Below the pieces are notes generated by a model. That model searched no databases and was not told the origin of the DNA. It saw nothing but the letters and a program-made list of their open reading frames with translations. A DNA stretch of 64,000 nt from Diacronema lutheri (Eukaryota > Haptophyta > Pavlovophyceae > Pavlovales > Pavlovaceae): the NCBI GenBank assembly GCA_019448385.1, contig JAGTXO010000019.1, positions 124,001 to 188,000 on the forward strand. The letters are read 5' to 3'. Both the position numbers and the translations under genes were made by a program. Below are positions 32,510-41,761 of this stretch, piece after piece (the first letter of the stretch is position 1; the number at the start of each line of letters is the position of its first letter).

Positions 32510-32863
32510 CTGTGCGAGAGCTCCGTCGGTCCGTCGGCGCGGCGACGGTCGGCGCGGTACGCCGCGTCGGCGAGGCTCGCCTCGGCTCGGCCGCGCAGCA
32601 CGAGGTGCAAGCGCAGCTCTCCAGCTGCATCGACCAGGTGCGCGCGCGCCCGTGCGCACCACGCGCGCATGCGCGCGCGCTGCCGCGCGTTCCGAGTGGG
32701 CGCTGTCACCTGCCTGCCGCCCGCCGTCGCGAGCCGTCCGTGCCCGTGCGCGCGACCGCTCGCCGCGCATCGCCCTGCCCGCCCTCGCCACTCACCGCCG
32801 CCGCTTCGATCATCCGATCGCGCGCGCGCCGCGCGACGCGATGCGCATCGATTCGGCGCTCAG

Positions 32864-33443
32864 TTGTCTGAGCGCGCCGAGCCGCGCGAAGGCGACGTCC
32901 GGCTCTCAAACTACCCGCGCGGCTCGCTCGAGGTCTTCGCCGCAGACCGGCGGGGCGCGGTGTGCGAGAGCGGCTTTGCGGAGCGCGCGGCCAACGTTGT
33001 CTGCGCGCAACTCGGCTACGTACGCGCTCCGCCGCCGCCTCGCGCGCCCAGGCCCGCCTGCGTCGCCGGCTCGCGCGCGCGCGCGCGCGCTCGCGCCACG
33101 CCCAAACCTGCCTCTCGCACGCGCGCCCGCAGGAGTACGTGCAGGACGCGTACGCGCACGCCCCGGCCTTCTCGGAGCACGTCGCTCTGTCTGAGGTGCA
33201 GTGTCAGGGCGGCGAGACGTCACTCGCGGCATGCGCGCTCGCGCGCGCGCGCGTCGAGCCGAGCAGCGGCGATGGCGCGTGCGCGGAGGGCGGGCGACGC
33301 GCGCTGGGCTCGAGGTGTGCTACATGAGCGAGCACGGGCAGCGGCAGTGCTGGAACGTGGGCGGGTACGGCACGGACGCGACGATGGTGTGCGGCACGGC
33401 CGGGAGGAGAGGGCGCCCGGCGCATGCCGGCTTGACGAGGTGA
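32864..33443 (+). CDS. SRCR-domain gene fragment
   Basis: Two exons, 32864-33019 and from 33133, join across a GT-AG intron. They give a scavenger-receptor Cys-rich domain: GSLEVFAADRRGAVCESGF, ANVVCAQLGY|EYVQDAY, LSEVQCQGGETSLAAC. The downstream block LEVCYMSEHGQRQCWN, ending at 33443, is in another frame and would need a further intron or marks a frameshift. SRCR domains are extracellular ligand-binding modules. No signal peptide or membrane span is connected, and a mobile element begins 38 bp beyond, so the gene is probably truncated. Confidence 0.5.
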
Positions 33444-33481
33444 TCGCGCTGCGGTGGGTCCGGTCAGAACAGGCATCCGCC

Positions 33482-34510
33482 CAGGGTACGAGTGAAAATT
33501 TCACTAGTGAAAATTTTCACATGAAAATTTCAGTGAAAGTGAAAATGTCTCCAGAAAAGCAGAAATTTTCACGTGAAAATTTTCAGTCCGGGAGTGGCAG
33601 TCCGGGAGTGGCAGGCCCAGTTTGTCACTGAATGCCGGCGACGACCAAGCGGCCGCCTTGGCCGGAGCCAGCGTACGCGTCAGCCGCCTGACGAGCGAAG
33701 CCCTCCAGCTCCGTGCCTGGCGGCAGTGAGGAGAGCAGGGCCCATTCTTTGCCGCCGGTGGTGCCGTAGAGCTGCATCTGCGCGGCGACTTGCGCCACCT
33801 CCGTTGGCGTGTTCTATGCCCCCCTTGCGCGGAGGCGGCGGCGGCCGCAGCAGGTGCACGGACTGCGAGGGCGCGAGCGACTTTAAGCTGGCTGTCGCGG
33901 CAGGGGTGTGCAAGCAAAGAAGGAGTGCCGCGAGAGCGGCACCATGCGGAGCGCACCCTCTGGCCCCTCCTGCGCGGCCTCCTCCGCAGCGGCATCGTTG
34001 CGATAAACTCGTCGCGGTGCGGGCGGTCGTCGGCGCAAACCAAGCAATTGCGCTGTTTCCACCGTGTGGAGTTGCAGTGTTCGACGACGAAGCCGCACAT
34101 CATGCACACCGCTGCCTTGTTTTGCGCAGTCGGCACGCGCTTGATACCTTTCCGGTCGAGGGCGCTTGCGAGCGTCGCGCGTGCGCGCGCACGCGTAGCT
34201 GTCTTGCCCGCCTTGAGGCAGGCCATGCCACCGAGATCCAAGAAGATCGCCTCAAGACCAGAGTCATCCATACTGATGAGGGGCGTCTTGTGCTTGTCGA
34301 CCACGGCGCGCAGGCACGCCGACCAGACGGGCGACCCGTTGCGCGGCATGGCTGCCCGCCTGCGATCCGGTGTTTTTCCCTATCTATGTGCGTACCCACA
34401 TAGGAGAAGTGAAAATTTTCACCATTTTCACCATTTTCAGTGAAAATTTCTGGTGAAAATTTTCAGGTGAAAACGTCAAAAAACATTTTCACTGAAAATC
34501 TCGAACCCTG
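33482..34510 (-). mobile_element. 1.03-kb mobile element with GTGAAAATTTTCAC subterminal repeats
   Basis: Both ends carry CAGGG(T)NCGAG-type termini (CAGGGTACGAG at 33482; complement of CAGGGTTCGAG ending 34510). About 100 bp of AT-rich palindromic GTGAAAATTTTCAC variants lie inside each end, and ATCCGCC occurs at 33475-33481 and again at 34514-34520, three bases beyond the right end. The centre encodes one two-exon protein. A truncated relative is at 5049-6619. The CAGGG ends suggest hAT affinity, but the target duplication is not exact and no transposase is present. Confidence 0.65.
33625..34349 (-). CDS. Unrecognised 193-aa two-exon protein of the mobile element
   Basis: Exon 1 (34349-33957) and exon 2 (33813-33625) join in phase zero across a 143-bp GTGCGC...TAG intron. 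The protein starts MPRNGSPVWSACLRAVVDKH, continues SMDDSGLEAIFLDLGGMACL and has a Cys-rich knuckle with two CxxC pairs (CMMCGFVVEHC, CLVCADDRPH). It ends SSLPPGTELEGFARQAADAY...GRLVVAGIQ. The Cys pairs suggest a zinc-binding module. I know no family with this combination. The same tail is present at 5056-5160 in the other copy, so the reading frame is conserved between copies, which supports real coding. Confidence 0.55.
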
Positions 34511-34691
34511 CTGATCCGCCGCGCGCGCTTGGCGCCCTCGGCCCAACCCTGGGTTGGCATTCCTGTCTCTGCCTCAGAGTCACTCATCAGTCACTCATCA
34601 GTGCCTGACACGGACTGAGTCTGTCAGACAGTCTTGAGACTTGACGGAGTCATATGGACTGAGTGACAAGACCTACGCCTCTCTTCTGAAT
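34511..34691. other. Spacer between mobile element and ATPase copy 2
   Basis: Short region with TCAGTCACTCA duplications near 34580 and no coding features. Confidence 0.4.
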
Positions 34692-36290
34692 TCAAACTGA
34701 CTCGCGGGCGATGGAAAGTTGTGCATGTGCACACGTGCAGGCGCGATGCGCCCACTGCTCAGCACAGCTTTGCCGCTGCGTGCATGTCCGCCGGAGTGTT
34801 GAAGCGGTACTCGTACGTGGTGAGGTCGTATATGCCTCGTACTCCTTGAAATGCGGCGCCGCGTGCTCAATGGGCATCATGTAGGGCGCCTCCATGTGGT
34901 GGAGCGAGCCGCCGTTCTTGACCATGTCCTTGAGGAGGTGGCGGAAGTGCAGGCCCTTCTTCTGGCTCTTCTCGGAGTCGTCGCAGAGGAGCAGCAGGCT
35001 GACGCGGCTCTCCGCCTCCGCCCGCTTGGCCTCGACAAAGCTGCGCACGATCGGCGCGCTCGACTCGGCCGGCGCTGCGGACAGCTCGGCGCAGAGACGT
35101 TGGAGGGCGGCCGGCCGCGTCGTCACGCCGAACACCGCCTCGCGCAGCTCACGCGCCCCGACGAGCACATTGGACGCGTCGAGGTACGCGTCCGCCTCGG
35201 CGCGCAAGAAGTCGCCGAGCCAGAGGACCTTGCGCCGCTCTGGGTCGGGGTCGAGCCCGAGCGCGGCGCTGGCGTCGCTCAGCACGAGGATGGCGCGACA
35301 CGCGCGCGCGTCGTGCGCGAGGTACTTGAGCGTCTGCACCGCCTCCTTGACGAGTCCGGGCTCCGTCGTCCGCTCCACCTCGACGACAAACGTGGGCAGC
35401 CAAGTCTCGTCGCCCGTCCACCAGCGGCGCCACGAAGCCGCGGCCTCGCACATGCGCGCGAGCTGCGGCCGATCAACCTCCGCGTGGCGCGCGAGGCGGG
35501 GCATGCCAACGGCGGGGAGCAGCTTGCTGATGAGATGCTCGCCCTTGGCGATGTCAACGTACGCCACGCCGCGCTTGCCGAGCACCGCGTGCAGTGCGGC
35601 GCACGATTTGCCCGTCCCTTTCGGGCCGGCGACGATGCAAACGGTGCCGGGCGGAGCGTGCAAGTAGGCATCAAAGTGCTCCTCGACCGCCTCGCGCGAG
35701 ACCCACGTGGCCTCCTCCGCGGGGCTGGTCGAGCGCAGCATCCAAAACGCGAAGAGCGGCTCGTCAAATGCGGGCGTGAAGACCTCGAGCGCCACTGCGA
35801 CACCCACAGCCGCGGCCGCAGCGCCAAATGGCGACGACGTGATGCGGCTGTAGAAGCTGCCGCCACCAGCGCTGCCTCCGTCGCCATCGCCGCCGGGCTT
35901 CTGCTTTTGCGCGGTCGGCGGATGTGGCGGCTGCGGCCGGCGCTCTGGCGACTCGGGCATGGGCGTCGGCGTCGGCGTCGGCGTCAGCGTCGGCGTCGGC
36001 GACGGCCGCGGTACGGCGTGGACGCACGGCTGCTCGAGCGGATCCTTGCGCATGGGCGCCGCGCCGTCCACGGTCGCGCCGTCCGTGTTCGTCGCCCCCA
36101 GCCTGCGCGGCCTGGTCTCCTCGCCGCCAGCACCGGCGCCTGCCGCTCCCGTTCCCACGCGCGGCGCGTCGAGCTTGGTCTCCGCGGACGTGCGAGCGGA
36201 TACGAGCTGCGAGACACGAACCGCGAGCTTGGACGTGCGCCCTGCCGCCATCGCCACGCGCTGCCCCGCGCCTCCGCGCAGCATGGCCAT
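34692..36290 (-). CDS. P-loop ATPase, copy 2, C-terminus frameshifted
   Basis: Near-identical paralogue of the gene at 30491-32014, in the same orientation. It has a basic N-terminus, linker, membrane span, Walker A (GPKGTGKSCA) and the rest of the ATPase region. Relative to copy 1, four bases are missing just after 34834, in the codons following HFKEYEA. The last 40 or so codons are therefore read in another frame, replacing the conserved end and passing the original stop position (34759-34761) to a new stop at 34692. The ATPase core is intact, so the product could still be active. Several ATGs within 36284-36305 could start it. Confidence 0.7.
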   Translation of the reverse strand: MAMLRGGAGQRVAMAAGRTSKLAVRVSQLVSARTSAETKLDAPRVGTGAAGAGAGGEETRPRRLGATNTDGATVDGAAPMRKDPLEQPCVHAVPRPSPTPTLTPTPTPTPMPESPERRPQPPHPPTAQKQKPGGDGDGGSAGGGSFYSRITSSPFGAAAAAVGVAVALEVFTPAFDEPLFAFWMLRSTSPAEEATWVSREAVEEHFDAYLHAPPGTVCIVAGPKGTGKSCAALHAVLGKRGVAYVDIAKGEHLISKLLPAVGMPRLARHAEVDRPQLARMCEAAASWRRWWTGDETWLPTFVVEVERTTEPGLVKEAVQTLKYLAHDARACRAILVLSDASAALGLDPDPERRKVLWLGDFLRAEADAYLDASNVLVGARELREAVFGVTTRPAALQRLCAELSAAPAESSAPIVRSFVEAKRAEAESRVSLLLLCDDSEKSQKKGLHFRHLLKDMVKNGGSLHHMEAPYMMPIEHAAPHFKEYEAYTTSPRTSTASTLRRTCTQRQSCAEQWAHRACTCAHAQLSIARESV

Positions 36291-36412
36291 TGTACAAGTG
36301 CTCACATATGTACTAACGGCGCTTACGTCAGGACAGCGGGGTCAGCACCAGCTGCGGGGGAATCGAGTAGCCACCAATGTCGTCGATCCCCGCGCATCCC
36401 GGTCACCAGCGA

Positions 36413-36897
36413 TGTACTAACGACGCTTACAGGCGGGTCAGCAGGAGGGGCGCGCACGGGGCCGAGGCTGGACAAACGGAGCGAGCGAAAGGGCGCACGC
36501 AACATCAGGCCGAAATCAGGGCGTCGACCCTGTGCACGCCGGCAGCGGGAACGGCCGGGACGGCAAGGACGTGGCAGGACGCGTCATGGGCGGACACCCA
36601 CACACGCCTAGCCACCCCTCGCCGGCCCCCGCCGGCCGCCGCCGCCGTCGCCGCGCCGGAAGCAGAGGCCGTCCACACCGCCGCAGGCGTCCACATCCGC
36701 CTGGACGCCGTGAGCCGCGTGGCGGTGCGGCGGCGCCTGTCCGCGCGCCATCTGCGCGCGCGCGAGCAGGAGCTGCGCGTGCCCACGCACGACGCACGCG
36801 GCGAGCTGGAGGCGCATGTGGCGCTCGAGGGCCGCGCGGGCGACGTCGCGCGAGGGCGCGCCCATGCGCGCCATCCACGCGTCCGCGCCCATGTGTT
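36413..36897 (-). mobile_element. Retroelement 3' fragment, second copy
   Basis: Inverted, nearly exact copy of 26277-26762, from the end motif TACTAACGACGCTTACAGG inward. It includes the same coding stretch (RMGAPSRDVARAALERHMRL). Homology stops at CCATGTG (36897), just before the inverted repeat of the next element. Short extra end motifs (TACTAACGGCGCTTACG at 36310 and ATACTAACGACGCTTATTAC at 40205) show further decayed copies nearby. Confidence 0.8.
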
Positions 36898-36904
36898 GGT
36901 ACGA

Positions 36905-36993
36905 ATCCGAGGAACGCACGAATCTCGAGACTCGTCGACCAGTCTCGAGATTCGTGCACTCCTGTACGAATCTCGACACTGGTCGACGAGTCT
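36905..36993 (+). repeat. Left terminal inverted repeat, 89 bp
   Basis: Exact inverse of 40118-40206. It contains a perfect hairpin: GCACGAATCTCGAGACT (36916-36932) pairs with 36941-36957 across CGTCGACC. Confidence 0.85.
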
Positions 36994-37070
36994 TGAGACT
37001 GATGTGCAAATCTCGAGATGCGTATCTCGAAGCTCATTTTCGATAATCGCCCGTAGATTCGTCGACAACA

Positions 37071-39921
37071 ATGCCCGCGGACGACGACGAGGACGCGGTG
37101 CTCAGCTCGCACACGGCGGCCTTCAATGACGGGGTCGAGCGTCACCTCGCTGAGCAAAAGGCCGCCAATTCTCCGGTGCTTACCGAGGAGCAGCACGACA
37201 AGATCCTGTCCGCGTTGATCAAGTGGGCGGCCGCTGAGCGCGCGGGCGATGGCTCGGTCACCGCAGTTCAGAACGCGAAGAAGGAGGTGGTGTCTACGTA
37301 CGGCCGCGTCGTGTACAAATGGGCAACCAAATATACGGTGCTTGAGACTGGCGGCGTCTCCCACCTCGTCTTCACGTACGTCGAGGGCACGCCGCTCGAC
37401 GAGGTTACGCGGCCGTCGCATACCGGCCGCGTCTTTGAGGACTTGATGCGCGCGCATGTGACCAAGGGCGCGCACCGGAAGGCGCGAGGGCTCTACGCGG
37501 CGGTGAAGGCCGCGCACGGCAACTCGATCCCGCACTGGATGTGCAAAATTTTCACCGACTCGTGCCCTCACTGCATCAAACGTGCGTGCACCACCGAGCG
37601 GCAGCCACCGCGCGCGCGCGCGCGCGCAACGCGCACTCTCATGCCATCTTTACGCGATTGCGGTCCGGCTTTCGTGGTCGAACTTCAATCTTGCTCAGCT
37701 CCCGCTGCGTTCCATCCTCTCTTCCGCCTGCTCCTTTTAACCCCTGCACTATCTGTCGGCGATCTCTCAGGCATTGCGCGCAAGGCGGTGTCTGCAGGCC
37801 ACGCGCCTCTCCTTACGTACGGCCTGGGCTCGCGCGTGCAGATCGACCTGATCGACTTCCAGAGTTGCCCTGATGGCGATTTTAAGTACCTGCTCAACGT
37901 GCAGGACCTCGGCACCAAGTTTTACGACTGTAGGCCTCTCACGAGCAAGCGCGGACCTACAGTCGCGGCGGCGCTCGTCGACATTTTCACGATCTACGGC
38001 CCGCCCAAGATCTTGCACTCGGACAACGGGAAAGAGTTCGCGGGGCATGCCGGCAACGGGAAGGAGGCGCGGCTCGACGACGGCGAGATGCTCGAGGTCA
38101 TCTCCCAGATTAAGCAGCTCTGGCCGGACTGCCTCATGGTCCACGGTCGCGCGCGCCACTCGCAGTCGCAGGGCGCGATCGAGCGCCTGAACCGCACCGT
38201 CCAGGCCAGGCTGGCTGCGTGGATGAGTGACAACAACAGCACGCAATGGAGCGTTGGCTGTCGCTTCGTTCGGTGGGTCATCAACACGACCGTCACAAGG
38301 GCAACCGGCAGCTCGCCGTACAAGCTCGCGTTCGGCCAAGAGCCTCGCGTCGGCATTTCTGACTTGCCGATCGACCGCGTCCTCCTCGAGAAGCTGACGA
38401 CGGAAGTGGACCTCAACGCGCTCCTTGGCATAGTGGAGAGCGACGAGGAGGACGAGGGCGAGGACGGGGAGGATGTCGAGCGCGCGGCCGACGATGACGG
38501 GGACTCGAGCGACCTGCGCGGTGATGCTGTGCTTGGAGACGGCGCGGCGCGTGGTGCGGCGCTTGGCGAGGGGCGGGGCGGGGGGCTGTGCGCGGCGCTC
38601 GACGCGGCGCGTGGTGCGGCGCGCGCCGTGACGAGTGGTGGCGCGGCCAGCGGCGCAGCGAGCGGCGACGCGGTGTGCAACACGGCGCGCGGCGCGGCGC
38701 GCGGCGCGGCGCGCGGCGCGGCGCGCGGCGCGGCGCGCGGCACGGCGCGCGACGCGGCGCGTGGCACGCCGCGCGCCGCGCCGAGCGTTAATGATGCGCG
38801 GAATGCAATGTTCGAGCCGATGCCGGGCGCCGACTGCGCACGCGCGGCCTCTATGGCAGCCTTGGCAGACGACGACGGTGGCAACGGCGGCGGCTCGCCT
38901 ACCTACGATTGGGCTCACCTGGCGGTCAAGCAGGAGGGGCTCACCCTCGACACGCTGCGCGCGCGCCACGCCATGGCTGGCACGTTTGCCCTTCTCGACC
39001 GTGAAGACGTCAACGACGGCTGGCGGCGCATTTTTGTGGAGCCATTTGCGGCGACGGCGCTTTGGTCCATCTACGACGAGAAGCGCATTTTGATCGAGAA
39101 GGTGCCGTTCAACGGGGAATTCGAGGGCATCGTCGCAGAGTGGGGCATGTACTACAAGGCGCCTGTCATCACCGCGGACATTGAGCAGATCGCAAAGCGC
39201 GGCAAGCAGGCTGCAGCGCAGACACGCGAGGCACGTGTCTTGCAGGGGGCGGGGGGAGGGGCTGGGGGGGGGTGGGGGGGATGGGGAGGAGGGGCTCAAT
39301 GCGGAGGCAGGCGGCGACGCGGGCGGGGCAGAAGAGGTGTTGGGCGATGGCTCTGGCGAAGAGGACGCGGAGGCAGAGGAGGGGGGCAACTGCGATGTCA
39401 CCCCCAGGCGCAAGCGGCTGCGCGATGACGCATTTGCTCGGCAGGAAAGGCAAGGCAATGAGATGCGCGCGCGGGCACACAAGATCGACGGCGCGGAGGT
39501 GAAGGCGGGCTCAATTGTCCAAGTTTCTGTCGCGAACGTCGACCGCGGCAAGCTCGACCCGACCAACGCAACTCTCGTCGTTGTCGAGCTTGTCAAGAAG
39601 GCGAAGGTTGTGCTCTGCCGCGTCGCAAACTGCGGCGGCGTATGTAAAGACCTCTACCTGCGCGCCTACGTACGGCCTCTGTCCAACGTCTCGCCCGCCC
39701 AGATTGGCCTCGACACCGTTCTCAACAGCTGGCGCACTCTGCCGACTGTGCCCCTCCGGACGCTCGTTACGGCCGAGTCTGCCACTGGCGGCCAAGGGAT
39801 GCGGCGCTGCTCGTGCAAGGGCAAGTGCAACACCGCGAAGTGCACCTGCAGCAAAGCTGGGCACCGCTGCAACTCTCGGTGCCACAAGGGCAACGCGACC
39901 TGCACGAACTGCTACGACTGA
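37071..39921 (+). CDS. DDE integrase-type transposase, one frameshift
   Basis: The N-terminus carries an H2C2 zinc-binding module (RAHVTKGAHRKARGLY, then CPHC) followed by an in-frame intron at 37582-37770. The catalytic core shows the three acidic residues: QIDLIDFQ, HSDNGKEFAG and SQGAIERLNRTV. An acidic stretch, a run of GAAR repeats and a conserved region (WHLA-like to IEQIAKRGKQ) follow. Near 39247-39280 the frame shifts by one in a G-rich homopolymer. It then continues to a chromo-like SIVQVSVANVDRGKLDP segment and a Cys-rich tail (CSCKGKCNTAKCTCSKAGHR, CNSRC, CTNC), typical of KRBA2-like transposases. The shift may be decay or an assembly error. Confidence 0.8.
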
Positions 39922-40117
39922 AATCGTTAGGCAGAGCCGTCACCAGATTGGTTTCAAATGATTCTCGACATTCGCAAAGGCGACGGCCGATCTCGAGATT
40001 GACACATTCCCGATATTGGAACTCAGGTCATCAGAGTCGACAAATCTCGACATTCAACTACCAATCTCGACATTCGTATGCATTTGTTCAAAACTCGAGA
40101 TTTGCGCACACATCTCG

Positions 40118-40206
40118 AGACTCGTCGACCAGTGTCGAGATTCGTACAGGAGTGCACGAATCTCGAGACTGGTCGACGAGTCTCGAGATTCGTGCGTTCC
40201 TCGGAT
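40118..40206 (-). repeat. Right terminal inverted repeat, 89 bp
   Basis: Exact inverse of the left repeat, with the same internal hairpins around GTCGAC. Confidence 0.85.
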
Positions 40207-40209
40207 ACT

Positions 40210-40752
40210 AACGACGCTTATTACAGGCGGGTCAGCAGGTATGCGCGCCTGGGGTCAGGTCTTGACTCACATTCAAATTCTGGCAGTGTTCGCGTCGTCA
40301 ACCCCCGCCTTTCGGGGCCATGCGACGTGCCCCTCGCCGCGCTCGCAGGATGGCCGTCGCTTGATCAGCTGCACGCGCGCCGCCTTTCGGGGCCATGCGA
40401 CGTGCCCCTCGCCGCGCTCTTCGCGCAGGGCGTGGCGCTGCGCGTGGTGGGCTGCGTCGCGCTGATTCTGCTCCGGTGCGAGCAGCAGCACAAACCGCCT
40501 CTCTGCGCGCTTCGACGCCGAGCCGCGCGCGCGCCGCCGCGCGTACCGCCGAGCCCCGCGGCCGCGACCGCCGCGTCGCTGACGGGCGGCGGCGGCAGCG
40601 GCGCGCGGGCCACGCCCACGCGCCTCAGCATGGCGGCCTGTGGGGTGAGTTTGCCCGGCGCGTGGTCTGACGCGAGCGGCCGCTTCGTCGACGCGTCCGG
40701 CGCGCCCGCCACCGAGCCCACGCGCGCGCGCCGCGCGGCGCCGCTGTACTGA
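40210..40752 (+). other. Possible 3' gene remnant with 40-bp direct repeat
   Basis: A frame ending at 40752 encodes LSGPCDVPLAAL twice (identical 40-bp DNA copies at 40305-40344 and 40380-40419), a hydrophobic stretch (VALRVVGCVALILL) and a Gly/Ala/Arg tail. No start or family is recognisable. It may be the end of a gene cut by the transposon to its left. Confidence 0.3.
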
Positions 40753-40925
40753 CGGTGACGCTAAGTTGGCGGTGAGAGCATTTTGAAAATGTGGGCGCCC
40801 CGCAAAGGCGTGTCCAGGACCGCGGCGTGCCAACTTCGGCGCGCGAGAAATCCTGGCCACAAACAAACAAGGCGTCCGCTCGTGGACGTGACGTGCTCGT
40901 CCGTCGGCGCGTGGGCGTGGAGCGC

Positions 40926-41729
40926 ATGCCGGTCTGCGCGGCCGCGCCGCACGGCCTGGCGCGGCGGCTGATGCTCCAGGCCATCTTCGCCACGCCGGCG
41001 CGCGCATGGGTGCGCGCGCACCTGCCCTCGGGCGCAGCCTACCGTTGGTCACTACCCGCGTCGGCCCTGTCGGACGACGGGCTCGGCGGCGGCATCTCGT
41101 GGGCGATCGCGCCATCGAACGCGGCGTTCTGCGCGCGCATGCTCCCATCCTTCTCCAAGCACCGTGACTACTTTGGCGTGTACCCGTTCACCTCGTGCGA
41201 GGACCTCGTCGCGGCGCTCGACCACGCGTTCGGATCGTGGTCGCAAAATCATCGCGCGATCCGGTTCGCGCGGTGCGAGCTCACGCGGGACGGCGGCGCG
41301 GACGGCGGGTGCACACCCGAGTTGCTCGTGCGCGCCACCTCGCCGCTCGAGGACGATGGCGCGTCTAATTGGACGTCGTCCACCTTTGACCAATTCGCGG
41401 CGTACGTCGAGGTGGGCGGCACGCTCGGGCGCGACGCGTGGCTCAAGGGGCCGATGGATACGGCGGGCGAGGTGCACGACGACGAGCTCATCCTCGGCCG
41501 CGCGACGGTCACCTTCCACTCGCACGTCTGCTTCTTCCTCGACTCCAACTTTTGCGCGCAGTTTGAACGCGAGGGCGCGATCTTCGGACGGAGCGTGGCC
41601 GTCTCAACAGTCATCCTCACCGCGCTCGGCGCCGGCTGGGTCGTTGGCCTCGCTGCTGTCTTGTGCGCGCTGCGCGCACCGCGCCGCACCTCGCCGACGA
41701 GCCGCGCATGACACCACCGCTAACCGAGC

Positions 41730-41761
<32 letters not shown>

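Larger units (their letters stand above)
36905..40206 (+). mobile_element. Ginger/KRBA2-like DNA transposon, 3.3 kb
   Basis: An integrase-type transposase gene is bounded by 89-bp perfect terminal inverted repeats (36905-36993 and 40118-40206, outermost bases ATCCGAGGAACGCACG). Each repeat is itself built of hairpins. A retroviral-type DDE integrase with zinc-binding N-terminus inside long inverted repeats, without reverse transcriptase, fits the Ginger/KRBA2-like DNA transposons. I found no clear target duplication: the flanks are TACGA and ACTAA. Retroelement debris lies on both sides. Confidence 0.75.
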
